Shown piece after piece: positions 1 to 13,019 of a stretch of 64,000 nt of DNA. A model generated the notes under the pieces. The model did not search any database. It had not been told where the DNA came from and saw only the letters and a program-made list of their open reading frames with translations. Position 1 is the first letter of the stretch, and each line of letters opens with the position of its first letter. The stretch covers positions 31,808,071-31,872,070 of the forward strand of contig OY997657.1 in assembly GCA_963921795.1 (NCBI GenBank). The letters are read 5' to 3'. The DNA is from Nannobrachium achirus. Its lineage: Eukaryota > Chordata > Actinopteri > Myctophiformes > Myctophidae. The translations under genes were made by a program, and so were the position numbers.

Positions 1-1
1 C

Positions 2-67
2 ACTACCCGCCTTGGCATCATCGTACTAGCCGCTTACATTTATGCACAACGTGCCACCGACGAATAA
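2..67 (+). CDS. possible 3'-terminal coding fragment of an upstream gene (partial)
   Basis: From the window edge one frame stays open for 21 codons and ends at TAA (65-67). The predicted peptide has a hydrophobic stretch (LGIIVLAAYIYA) followed by a short polar tail (QRATDE), as in a C-terminal membrane anchor. An AATAAA hexamer follows at 89-94, 22 bases after the stop. No start or splice acceptor is visible because the window begins here, and I do not recognise the protein. It could be chance: 21 open codons are not significant alone. Confidence 0.2.
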   Translation, partial: TTRLGIIVLAAYIYAQRATDE

Positions 68-285
68 GTTGATCTTGATCTATCTATCAATAAATTGTCA
101 TAGGAAAATCACTATTTGCTATGTATATTCTTCCGAGCGGTAATCATTTGTGTGCTAAACATTTTTACAGGTTGCGATTTCTGCTTCAATCACTGCGGGC
201 TGCTGAGCTCCATCAGATGAACCACAGTTGGCCACAGAAAGCGGAAGTGGATCAAAATGAAAACGTGTGTGTGTGTAAGAGAGAT

Positions 286-391
286 GTAAATTAAAAACAA
301 AATATACATCTAAATATATATCTAAAAAATTAAAAACAAATATACATCTAAATATATATCTAAAAAATTAAAAACAAATATACATCTAAAA

Positions 392-432
<41 letters not shown>
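286..432. repeat. AT-rich tandem repeat followed by (GT)n
   Basis: About three copies of a roughly 38-bp AT-rich unit (containing ACAAATATACATCTAAA) run into an uninterrupted (GT)n tract of about 19 units. Simple-sequence DNA; no coding content. Confidence 0.85.
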
Positions 433-440
<8 letters not shown>

Positions 441-639
441 AGTAAAAATTGTAAAGATGTAAATTGTAGTAATAATGCTGTACATACACTGTACATTTAG
501 ACAGTAATTCGTAGAAACACTACATACAGAGCAATTACCTCTAAACACTTTCTAAACTGTATAAACACTGTAGGCCTACACATTACACAATACACAGAGA
601 GAGAGAGTGACACTCATACACCGTGCCCTGATTTTTGCA

Positions 640-1605
<966 letters not shown>

Positions 1606-2245
1606 TAACTCGGATGTGGTACAGAATTATGTCATGCATGCCTTTTCTGCCGTCTTGACGTCGTCATTGCTGAAAACCAACCATTCTCAGGCCTTCTTGG
1701 CCAGGCTAGCAAATATGCTACTGGTTAAGGTTAGCTAACTGGTAAGCTTAGTTTGTGAATGGCATGGTGATTCTTGAGGTGTTCATGTCTTTACACGTAA
1801 AGGCAACTTGGCTCCACGAATCCTGGGCTACAGATCCGTATTACGGTTAGCCTATGCTTTGCATGTTGATAAGCGGAGAACCTCTCACTTGAGACAAGTT
1901 ACCACTGTCATCGTTTGCCAGCTACAGCATGCTAACCAGCTAACACATCTGGCTGTTTGACAATATTGGCCAGTTAACCAGTTGCCCAACTCCGAAAATA
2001 CCCTGGTGGTTTATTGTTGTCTAACCCTGGTGGATGTTTGCGATAATAGAAAAGCAACGTTAATAGAGAAGAGACAAGAAGAGCACGGATAGGTTGGGTG
2101 CTTACACCGTTTAGTTGCTCTCTCCAGGTTGCATAACATTTGCAGAACTGGATGAAGCTCTCTGCACTTTATGCTCTGGTCCAGTGTGTATACACTAGCT
2201 ATGCCATGACATCTGTAGCCTGTCTAAAAATTATCCAGAACACTA

Positions 2246-2248
<3 letters not shown>

Positions 2249-2329
<81 letters not shown>
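2249..2329. repeat. (CA)n microsatellite
   Basis: About 40 uninterrupted CA units within gna11 intron 1. Confidence 0.98.
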
Positions 2330-2331
<2 letters not shown>

Positions 2332-3054
2332 AATGCAGGCTTATAAGGCATTGATTACTATTTCATCAACCAAACAGGATACAATTAATTTACATTAACA
2401 CAAATGTATTGGCATCCCTTTCCTTAGACAATTCACATGTAGGCGTGTAGCTTGCTGGTGGCTAACTTTTAATTGGATGCACATGATGTGACCCATCTTC
2501 CCTTTTAATCATGATGTGGCCCGCCGCCTTCCTGAACCTGTAGCAGTTTAATTGTAATCGTGAAGGTAGTTATCTCTTTTGAGGACAATTAGAATTATCT
2601 AGGTTGCCTCCTTGGTTTCAAAACGTTTGCTCCAATTTCTTGCCCACCAAAAACAGCCCAGGTTATTTGACATGTGTGGCTTCTACTCCTTTCATTTCCC
2701 TGCTGACTTCCTCGGCTTAGAGAAGTAGGCCACACCAGCGCTATACTATAGATGTGTGATTTGCTACCTTTTGTTATATTCTTATATGATGTATATTCTT
2801 TTTAAATCTTATATATTCCACCTAACTACTTATTAAAATATGTCTTTCCCTTTAAAGCAGCAAGAATGACAGATATTGGTGAATGGCCAGTCTAGTTGAG
2901 AGGAACAATTAATGATATCTTGAGATTTCAGGTAGTGAATAGAATACTGATATTCATTAAAAGCTTGATAGCTTATTAATTAAGACAGTAGTACTATGGG
3001 CATAATCTGATAATTAAGAATACCAAAACATAGTTGCCCCAAGGCAAATCCTGC

Positions 3055-3225
3055 GACCTAAAAACAGTTGCCAACTGGTATTCCTAAATGTAACCTCATG
3101 TAAACTATGCCTAACCTAAAGCTAACCTCATTCCTAAAGCTAACCTCAGTAATACTGTGCCAAAACCTAAACTTAACCTCAGTAAAACCATGCTAACCTT
3201 AACCTCAGTAAAACATAACAATTCA
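3055..3225 (-). repeat. telomere-like dispersed minisatellite, copy 1
   Basis: Degenerate tandem units read on the - strand as TTTTACTGAGGTTA followed by AGGTTTAGG/AGGTTAG variants. It is the same family as 26840-27062 and the core of 20150-20315. No coding content. Confidence 0.7.
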
Positions 3226-3473
3226 AGAAGTGCTGGGGGGCGTGTTTTAAGGCGAGCCTTCCGGTTACCCTGATTAGGGTGTCACAATAGGTTTATTTGG
3301 GCCCCAGGCTGACAGGGGCTCTCTGAAGATGCTGTGGTTTAGCGGCCTATTGATTTTACATTTTAATGTACTGTCATTTGGGTCAAAGAAACTCCTGTGA
3401 TTATAGGATTGGAAACTTGACAGTACTTATTTGATTTTGACAGTAGAGTAAACTGGGAAGTCTATAGAAAATT

Positions 3474-3526
<53 letters not shown>

Positions 3527-3534
3527 TGTGTGTG
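3474..3534. repeat. (GT)n microsatellite
   Basis: About 25 GT units with a GCGC interruption near the end. Confidence 0.97.
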
Positions 3535-3738
3535 AGACAAAGCTGCGATCAGTCATGCTGTAAATGGGCTATCCTAAGTGAGTTAAGGCTGTCAGTGGAA
3601 GCCTGGATAAGGACGTGTAAGGCAGGATTAGTCCAGGTCTTAATAGGCTTGGTTAAACACAGCAGCTGCTCAGACATTCAGATATCACTGACTCCTATTA
3701 TCCCACAGTGTTACTGTTAAAGCTCCCCCCCACACACA

Positions 3739-3739
<1 letters not shown>

Positions 3740-3787
<48 letters not shown>
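3740..3787. repeat. (CA)n microsatellite
   Basis: About 24 CA units, preceded by a short poly-C. Confidence 0.97.
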
Positions 3788-3789
<2 letters not shown>

Positions 3790-4744
3790 TCTGTCTCATG
3801 TCGCTGGTGGAAGAGGACAATCCCTTCTGTGGCTCATTATCTACATCATCAACCACTGTCCTTCAAGTGTATTATACAGGAAACAGACATTCAATTAATG
3901 GACCACACCTGTTTCACTACAAGTTATTGTCTACTTACAACTTAACTCACATATCGTACATAACAGACCATTTTTCAAAAATACTTTTTTTTAGATTTGT
4001 TTTCTGTTCATATTTGGCCTTACTCACCCCCAATTTACTGCAAAATTGAAACTTGGTTATAACCATATGGGGCTTTTAAGCCGTGACATCACTTTGTAGT
4101 CAGACCTCAAAGCAGATTTATTATCAATATCTGTCCCTCGCTATTTCAACAGATCCGAGACAAAAATAACGACTAAAGTATAATTCTACCACTTTCCTTT
4201 CAACAACAAAGAGAAGAAAAATGAGTAAATAGTAAAAATAGTAAAAAGATTCACGGGCGCTGGGGCCTTTTGGCCCCAAAAGTTCTCCTCTGCCTACAAA
4301 ATGATGTCAGACTTAACAGCCCCATAGTTCATGTGGCTTTGTGATTAAAAACAAAACAAAAACAGTGCAGTTTATTTGCACTAAGATTGATACAAGATTA
4401 AAAAAAAAAAAAAAGCTAATAAAATAAGCTATAAAAGAAGTAAAAACTTTAGCATTAGTGAAATGATATAATATATTGTATAGTAATAGATTGCTATATT
4501 ATTATAGCCTAGCTGGAGCTAGACTTCATCCCCACACATGTTAAAACCTATGGTTAAAACATGGTTAGCTGCATTGTATATAGGCTGGCCCCAGGCTAAT
4601 ATTATTATACTAGCCAAAGTTAGAAGAGTGGTACAGTGAGGTTTAAACAATGGTGGCTCAATTATCATGACAAGAAAAATTTGGTTGTGAATAAACAATG
4701 ACACATTGGCAGCAGTATGGCTGCCAATGTGCTAACCCATATTT

Positions 4745-4770
4745 GTGGGGGGTGGGGGGGGGAGGGGTGT
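4745..4770. repeat. G-rich run
   Basis: Runs of 6, 10 and 4 G close together. On the + strand (the gna11 intron 1 sense strand) this could fold as a G-quadruplex, but that is inference from the runs only. Confidence 0.6.
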
Positions 4771-5514
4771 TCCGGACAGGGGAAACTAACATTTTCTACA
4801 CCTCGTCGCTAGCATGCAGTGCAGCCATTGTGATGCTCTTTATATTGTAGAGGAGACGGGGGAGGATAATAAATAAAGGAAATAGATGCCTCTGTGGAAG
4901 GAATTGGAGTTGATCTGTTGCTTGCTATTAAACTACCTGAAAGCCCAGCTGCTGTTAAGCCAAAACGATATATCGCTCATTAGTTGACCTTTTTTGATGA
5001 CATCGGTATTGGCAATTGTGCAGCCGATGTGTTCCAATTTTTTTTTACCACTTCAGAGTTAACCTGGGCTCACAATATATCACAATGCAACGTGCTGTGA
5101 GCATGAAGATTGGCCATTTTTGATGGTTAAATGGGAAGTTAGTTATTGGTGTTATGTTTGATTCAGAGGACACACTCTGTCCACACTTGTAGGTCATTAT
5201 TCTGGTAGTTGTTCTTTCTCTAATTACCCCCAAAGTCCACCTGTCAGGTCCTGCATGCACAACATTGTGTAAATAAAGGAGAAGATGTGCTTTCTTCCAC
5301 AAAGTGCCATGCTATATTTTCTCACTTTACAATCACCATTATCCTGCATGTTTATTGAAGAGGAAGATCATTTGAGTTCTGTTGCTATCGACACCTCAGC
5401 CAAACCAAAGTGCATGTAGAGGGAAGGGGTGGAAGGTTGGGAAATTAACACCAGCCATCATCCAAATGGAGGTAAATTTGTGCTGCGAGTGTTATGGCAA
5501 ATGTCTCCTCTGCC

Positions 5515-6456
5515 TAGGCGTGGGGCGGTATCGACATTTTGTTACCGCGATTACCGTCTTCCCATTTACCGCCGGTATTGCGGTAATTACCGCACCCCCG
5601 TATCTATTAATTAAGGTTCAGCGATAAGCCAAAATATTGCAATCGTCTTCCCAAACGTCGCCTCTCCACAGCCTGACTGCCCGAGTTATACTTCCCCGTA
5701 CAGCACAGCAGGTTTGGCTTTGAAAGGAGCAGATCTACAAGCTCACAACACGTCGCATCCGCGACGCGTTCTGAGCTTTTAGATCTGCACTGTCGGGTTA
5801 CCATAGTAACGGTAGCTACTTGGGCTTTTAAGACACAGACTGCTGTGTGTGAACAAACCAGAAGGAAGACGGAGACGGGTAGTCAGATCGTGTACAGTGA
5901 TTAACTCACGTCTGAAATCGCAGTGATTGAGTGCTGATATATACAGGTTTTAGTGACAAGACTTGACAGAAAAGGTTATAAAATCGGCGACGGGGCGCAA
6001 CGGGCGAGTCGGCGCGACGCGTTGGGAAAAGTAAAAGATAGTTTCATTTTCGGTTTTAGTCCACGCGGTCCGCGCTCCGCCTGTAATCCGTATGAATAAA
6101 AAACAAAATGCCACAAGGTACTACTGCCACACAACACAAGGTATGTATTAACATACTTGTGTTGTGTGGATTACAGTCAGAGAAAGTTTACGCTTCTCCG
6201 TGCTCCCTACTACGAGGCTGCTGCTGTCTGTCTCCGAGTCGAGTGACGTATGTGGCTTCCAAACCATAGACGTTCCAAACCTGTGGTACGCGGCCCAGAG
6301 CAGAGCGGCATGGAGCGCATGCGGTCCTCGCCTCTCCCCCGTTTTAAAACTCGCTTGTTTTCAATAAAAAATAGACTATTTTGACCGCGGTAAGGACCCT
6401 GACACCGCGGTAGGCCTCGGTATACCGCGGTACGGCGGTTACCGCCCCCAACCCTA
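5515..6456. mobile_element. non-autonomous hAT-type element with perfect 8-bp TSD
   Basis: Begins TAGGCGTGGGGCGG and ends with the imperfect inverted match CCGCCCCCAACCCTA. The identical 8-mer CCTCTGCC lies immediately outside both ends (5507-5514 and 6457-6464), the signature of hAT transposition. The ends contain repeated subterminal CCGCGGTA/TTACCGCC motifs. Inside are a copy of the dispersed palindromic module (5725-5792) and a 20-bp-arm palindrome at 6127-6169. No transposase is visible. 942 bp. Confidence 0.88.
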
Positions 6457-6581
6457 CCTCTGCCAGCCACTTTGGCAGGTTTGGAAATACTTTACTGTTG
6501 TATCCAGTCATCTAATTCAAAAGTCAGAATGTTGTGAAACCAAAAGCTACTGTTGGAGGTTGACAAAAACAACTTTGTTCC

Positions 6582-6665
6582 CAGCCCTGGACTAGTTGTA
6601 AGCTTCAGCTATGCTTGGCAAAGTACAGTCGCTGCTTCTAGAGACCCCAGTGATAGACTATGGTT
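6582..6665. repeat. dispersed repeat shared with 11089-11175
   Basis: About 85 bp aligns well with 11089-11175. Both contain CCAGGACTAGTTGTAAGC-like sequence (GGACTAGTTGTAAGC in both), an agctaNGCTTGG stretch and end near CAGTGATAG. Family unknown. Confidence 0.6.
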
Positions 6666-7842
6666 GCTCCATCTTTATTGTACTTGTCAATAAACCTTTA
6701 TTAAAGCTTAAGGGTAATTTATATATTGCTGCATGGCTGTGTCGTTCTGCAAAAATGACATAATTTCAATCAGAAAACAAAATCTGTTAAATATAAGTCA
6801 TGTATTTTTACTGTACTAATCCATAGAGTTCAGTTGTCAGGACCTCCTAGTGCCTGTACAGTTACAGCTATGGTTCTCACAAATGCTTGTCACTCATTTT
6901 ATAAATCAATCATAACCCAGTCATCTGACGCTATGACCCACTGCTTTATGCTAGATGAGTGATTTGTTTTGGATTGATTAATGCAACTACTACTAACTAA
7001 GTAGTAGTAATACTGCAAATACAAACAGACCACAGTAACATTATGTAGCGCAGACCACTGTTACATTATGTAGTGCAGAGTGGTTGACAAATATTTCTAG
7101 TAGATTCTAGTAGATTCTAGTGGCATTCTAAATTTCTACTGTTCTTGCCAGGGGGTTTTACTTTCAGTCCATGCTTAAACAAAAATGGAAGCTTGTGGAA
7201 ATTATTTAGGCCCTTCAATGCTCCATAGCCATTTTACCTATTAAAACTGCATCAGTGTCCATTTTTGCATTGGCTATTCAAAAATAACAGATCTCCAAGC
7301 TCACAGAGTGTCACTTTGTGCAGCACTGCGTGCTTGTACATCTGGTAAATGTAATAACATTTTTGAAATGGGTTAGGCAGAGGCATGAGTCTCCTTTGAA
7401 TTTAAAGTTATGGTAATTAAGGTTTTATATTATGATTGTTTTACAGCAAAAATCTTTACCGTTACAATTTTTATAAAAGCGTTGCACGTGTAGCCAGAAA
7501 CGATTAGGCCAACCCTGCCAGGGCTGCAGCGGTGCCCATGGTCTGGCTGCTGGATGATTCTGAGGGCCATATCTGGCCATACAGACAGCCTCCTGCACCA
7601 TGACCGGTGGTTTGCCTCTACTTGGTCAAAACATAGCAGTCCTGGGAGTTGTGGCCGTTGCTGCATTGGGCAAATTAACTGCTGGAGCGAATGGATGGTC
7701 AGTAAAGTGAGAGGCAGGCAAGGGCAGACATTATAGGGTTTCCCAAAATACTGTAGCCCAAATACTTGTAGCCCAATTTGATGTACCAATAGGCACATGC
7801 CTTTTCATAATTTTGTTCACTCCAGTCAAAAAGCGATCACTA

Positions 7843-8040
7843 GGGGCGCCCGGTGGCCTGGTGGTCAAGGCGCGTACCATATACTAGGCTATGATGCCTG
7901 CTGACGTCGCCGGTTCGATTCCCGATCCGGACGACCTTTGCCGCATGTCATTCCCCATCTCTCTCCCCATTTCCTGTCAGTCTACTGTCCTATCGAATAA
8001 AGGCATAAAAAGCCCAAAAACAAATCTTTAAAAAAAAAAA
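7843..8040 (+). mobile_element. tRNA-derived SINE with target-site duplication
   Basis: Starts GGGGCGCCCGGTGGCCTGGTGGTC (A-box-like GTGGCCTGGTGG) and has a B-box GGTTCGATTCC. The body resembles the common teleost tRNA-SINE (CCTTTGCCGCATGTCATTCC then TCTCTCCCC), ending in poly-A. AAAAAGCGATCACTA occurs directly before (7828-7842) and after (8039-8053), a clean target duplication produced by LINE-type retrotransposition. Non-coding. Confidence 0.93.
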
Positions 8041-10149
8041 AAAGCGATCACTAAAACATCCCTTCAATACGTATCATGGCATTGTATTTCAGAGAGTATT
8101 GGAGGACCAGGGCTTATTTGAGGGGCGATAAAGATATCCAAGTATCCAGTAGCTTAAATGTTGTTATTGGCTGCTTGCTTGGTAGCACATCTTTCTTCAG
8201 GCAGCGTTGCTTGTGGGCCGTGATTTAGCTTTGTTCTTGTCTCAAAAAAGGCTGTGTTTTAATGCATAAACATTAAAGGTTTTGCTGTCAATGGCCAACT
8301 TATAACTGATTGGAGTGGTTGCTGATCATCTTTTGTAAATGGATGGAGCGGATGTTCGAGCTGCAGCACCAACCCTTGTTACCTGGTCCAGAAAACTTTT
8401 GCTGAAATTACGTCCGTTTGAACCAGGAAGACTGTCGGGGTTAAACTGAGGTGCTTATTGCTGACCTTCCCTCTTCTGCCAAGTCTTCTTCTTTTGATCA
8501 TATAAGGCAATGTGGACCTCTTAGCTGCTGCTTAGTGGTTTGTTCTGTGGTGTGCACGTGTCTTGTGTGTGCATGTGCATATTCTTAATGTCGGTTAATG
8601 TCAGAGTGTCGGGGAGATGCTCCTAGTTATTACCAAAATCCTTTTGTAATTGTCAGACCTGACACTGTTAAATGGAGTGAGTGTTGCACAAAAGACAGTC
8701 GGAACACGTCTTTTTGGCATTTTTAAATTGTTGAAACCCCCTACAAAGTTGATGAGATCTGGTTGCCCCTGTCATGTCATATGAACTCTTGTTCATAATC
8801 ATCTCATCCTATCCCTGGTATACTTTGCTGTCATGAGATAATGACACTATCCTGAAATACACAAACAAATGTGATGCCAATGCCACCCGTCAGTTACTAT
8901 TGTAGTAGCACTGTTCCTTGAACGTGGTTCAATGGAACAATTCTGATTCTTTCTGAAATTTAGTCTCTTCCAGGTTGCAGTGAATTCACATTCACAACAC
9001 TCTATACGTAAGTGTCTTTTACACAGTTAATCATATTACACACGTCAGCCTATGAACAAGAACACACACACATACTCTCTTTCTCACATCCCTAAATGGG
9101 GTCATTTGTGTCTCTCTGGAGAAATGGGGGTGAATGAGGCTACATGGTGACTGTCCCACATACTGCCGCTACCCTGGTCCCCAGACAGGACTGGGGACAT
9201 AGACGCTTTCTATTATGCTATGTTACCGCCATAGACTTTCTGTTTCACCAACATTATACCCAGCCTTCTCTCTACTTACAGTAAGTAGTTTGTTCCTGTT
9301 TTCTCCTACCAATTCCTCTGAGTGCCCAACAAAAGTCCACACTTATGTTCTTAACATAACCCCTTAAACTCTACATAATTTGTGCAAGCTCTGGGCTTCT
9401 AGATCTGCAAATTTCACCAAATCCTTGGCTATCTTTGCAGAATCTTCGCCTATTATGACATGCTTGCCCAGAAATATGGATGTCCCCCCAAAACATTTCC
9501 AATCCCCCCTGTTCTTATTCATGCTCGTTAGGTGTGGTCACTTTGTTATGCTTGTTTTTATCATCCGTTTGGCTATTATTTTTTAAATCATCCGATCACC
9601 AAGAAGCATTAAGTGCGTGCAACGGGCAGATGCACAAAAGTTATTGCTGCACAGACACATTGTGAGCGTATCTTCAGAACCACATATGGAAGTAGCAGGG
9701 CTCGCATTGTGATCTAAATTCTACATATTCTGGACGCAGTCCAGCCACAATGCGCATATGAGCCATGTAAAGAGATTAAAAAGAGCAGGGAACGGGGGAT
9801 ACGGATAAGTAAATAAACGTAGTCGCCAGAGATTAATCGGGATGGCATTTTTTAGGCCAAGTGTGTATGAAAATAAAATGTGATGCTGATGAGCAAATCT
9901 CAAACATTGCATTATAAGGAAAAGTGCAACAACAAGCAAACATGACCATACTGTCCTTAAAGCTGCTGTTGCCTAGTTGGTATCAGCATAGCATAGACTA
10001 AAGAATAAAGATACTGTGCTGCTGGCTCCAGCCCTGTTGTAAGGCCAGTATTTGATTTGCTGCTCACCCACACCCACTCAAACAGAGCAGCACTCGGCGC
10101 ATACTCGTTGCAGAACAGACAAAGCCACGCTAAGGTGGTCAAATTAAGG

Positions 10150-10208
10150 TGTGTGTGTGTGTGTGTGTGTGGGTGTGGGTGTGGGGGTGTGGGGGTGTGT
10201 GAGGGTGT
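10150..10208. repeat. degenerate GT/GGGTGT repeat
   Basis: (GT)n passing into GGGTGTGG units. Further short (GCGT)n(GT)n at 10454-10491. Confidence 0.85.
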
Positions 10209-11088
10209 GCATGCCATGCATACAGTATAGAGTGTATATGTAATTTCCAGCTCTCACACCCACGCACATTGAGCAGTGCTCTCAACAGATGCAGAGAGAC
10301 ATCCAGCGCATAGCAGTGCGTTTTGCCCAGATACAGACGGCAAGCAACGTTCGCTTGACGAGCCGAAATAGAACTGAGAGAGAGTCTCTCCTGTGTGTTT
10401 ATGTGCACGTGTCTGTATGCGTGTGTCTGAAGTCTCCTCTTACTCTTAACTCTGCGTGCGTGCGTGCGTGCGTGCGTGTGTGTGTGTGTGGGGGGAAGTG
10501 GGCCATTGCTGTGGAGGTAACATCCATGCCTAGAGGTAGACCATAGGATCTTTGTGTGTCCACAGTTGGGTAGACAGCTGGTGTGTATGTGTTGTGTAGC
10601 TCAAGGCCGCCTTGGCTCAAACTCGTCACTTTGTGTGTCGGCGGTAACCCCCTACGTTTTGATAAAGGCCTGGCCCAAACTGTATGCAAGACCCGTTTCT
10701 GCCTGATCCAAGTACTCTGATAGAGGCCAAAAAGGGTTTGCCCTTGGATTAAGACTTTACCAAAGCTGTTCATATACATTTTGGCCACTGGGCTGAGATT
10801 TGATTTGCCTTATGTTGGCTGAACTGTTCCAATAAGGCTGAGCGGTGAAAGGGCCGGTCATAAACCCAGAGATAAGCTGGCACAGTTTATCCCAATGGAC
10901 CGGTTGTATTTGCATGCAGTTTAACAATGATGCAAATACCCACCTCAGGATTTCCCTGCCTCCACAAAAGCAGCCTTGCACAGGAAGGCTAGCGTAACGG
11001 AGATGAAACTAGCAATGTGTCAAGACAGAACAGATGAACCAAAAAACACCATTGTTAAGAAAACGTCCATACAATAAAATCCTCAGTG

Positions 11089-11175
11089 TTCCCGACCCAG
11101 GACTAGTTGTAAGCTCCAGCTAAGCTTGGAGGAGTACAGTAGCTGCTCCTGGAACGCTCAGTGATAGTCCCAGGA
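11089..11175. repeat. dispersed repeat shared with 6582-6665
   Basis: Second copy of the unnamed repeat. It is followed about 20 bp later by a CCATTTGTACANTGTCAGA motif that also recurs near 18150 and 45550-45900. Confidence 0.55.
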
Positions 11176-11211
11176 GCTCCAATGGACCCTTACCATTTGT
11201 ACATTGTCAGA

Positions 11212-11440
11212 TAGAGCTGGGCAATTAACCAAAAATATATCAAACTGGTATTTAGAACCAATAATTGAGAGGCAATTAAAATCTTTCTTATATCAATGAA
11301 TCAACCAAACACAATTCGAAAAGATTTTCTATTATTTCTATTTCTATTTTCACTATTGTTGTGATATTGATATGAAATCATATCATGAGCACTTAAAATT
11401 CAGAACCAAAAATTGCTATGTAACAATTCCAGAGGGCAAA
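11212..11440. mobile_element. hAT-like MITE fragment (TAGAGCTGGGCAATTAACC end)
   Basis: The 5' end TAGAGCTGGGCAATTAACC is the reverse complement of the end at about 24740-24757. The far end is not clear, so this is likely a truncated copy. Confidence 0.55.
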
Positions 11441-11599
11441 GCTAGGCCTGTGCACAGCAGCGTTTCCCCTGGAAGCAGGCATTGACACTAAGGCTTGCCC
11501 ACCTGCCCCGGCCTTTCGGGCAGGTAAAGTTTGCTTTCAGGTTGCCTGGCCGTGTGTGTGTGGGTGTATGTGTATATAGTGTCAATGCCTGCTTCCAGG

Positions 11600-11945
11600 G
11601 TAGTGGTTCTCTGAGTGGGCTTTTTGGACCCCTAGGGGTCCTTGAGGGGGTTCCAGGGGAATTGGAAAGGAGTCAGCTTAGGTGGTTGGGGCATCTAGTA
11701 CGGATGCCCCCCGAGCGGCTTCCTAGGAAGGTCCTTGATGCGCGTCCCACTGGGGGGAGACCCCGTGGCAGACCAAAGACAGATGGAGGGATTATATCTC
11801 CAAACTGGCTTGAGAACGCCTCGGTATACTCCCTGAGGGAGTGGAGGAAGTTGCTCAGGATAAGGAAATCTGGAGGTCTCAGTTGGAACTGTTACCCCCG
11901 CGACCCGATTCCGGATAAGCGGTTGAAGATGGATGGATGGATGTT
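11600..11945 (+). mobile_element. 3' end of a non-LTR retrotransposon (LINE)
   Basis: One frame encodes the typical C-terminal tail of a LINE reverse-transcriptase protein (RSQLRWLGHLVRMPPERLP, then GGRPRGRPKT). The frame then breaks, so the copy is dead. The element ends with GATAAGCGGTTGAAG and a short (GGAT)n tail, as in many teleost LINE 3' ends. A severely 5'-truncated insertion. The exact clade cannot be fixed from this fragment. Confidence 0.8.
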
Positions 11946-13019
11946 GCACCCCTAATATATATGGGCAGAACAGTCACTCATCATTGATGTCCAGTTGTGC
12001 AATACCCGCTGTATGTCTGGCTGGCACTCTTTTATGCCCATATATGGTGTCCTGTGTCCAGGCCAGTCTGTGATGTCATCTCTAAATTTTGGTACTGTAG
12101 TGATGTCAGTGATGTCAGTTGGGCTTTGTTGATGGCAGTTGGCATTGTTACCATGGTGGCGACACTGTTTAGTATCAGTGATGCCAGCAGGCAGACAGTC
12201 AGACGGAGGACAGACATTCAGTACATTAATAGTTAGATATATATTAAGGCTGTCAGTCGATTAAAAGATTTAATCAGATTAATCGCATGATTGTCTGTAG
12301 TTAATCACGCGATTAATCGCAAATTAATCGCATATTTTGTATCTGTTCTAAATCTACCTTAAACAGATATTAATACTCATCAACATGGTAGTAGACAAAT
12401 ACTTGCTTTATGCAAATGCAGCATGTTTATTATTTTTGGAATAATGACAAATGCTGTCCATAATAGGCCTAACAAACATATAACAACTTGAGAAAATATC
12501 TGCTTCCATTAGGACAGATTAATAGTGAAAGGAGGACCACCGCTCATCTGCCAATAGATTTAGGTGAGGTGCTGCATGCCTTTAGAAGGTCTATGACCAA
12601 AAGCTTGCACTTTATTTAACTGAAAATAAAGGACATGATTTTGCACACTTTTGAGTTTGCGGAGGCTCCCTTTAATTTTTCATTAGGACAGATTTAAAAT
12701 AAATAAACGTTTATACTTGGCAAAGTTGGCATTCAATCACTCAAACCCCAGCATCCCTATTCTAAGGGGATAATCACCAAAAGTAGCAGATCTACAAGCT
12801 CACTACAAGATGCTACAAGAACTTGTAGATCGGCTATTTTTGGTGAAGAGAGTTGGTGTATGGAAAAATAACTGAAGTACAGTGCAACTCGGGGGTGTTT
12901 TACAAAGCAAGCATAGGGAGGCATTAGAGGGTCTAAAGTGGTTTAACTGAAGTAATAGGCTATTGATAAATTCTAAATATTTGCAAAGTATTCTGAGGCA
13001 CGAGGCACCCTGGACTGGT

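Noticed and set aside
11482..11955. Open frame as a host gene
   Set aside because: RWLGHLVRMPPERLP identifies it as a 5'-truncated LINE tail.
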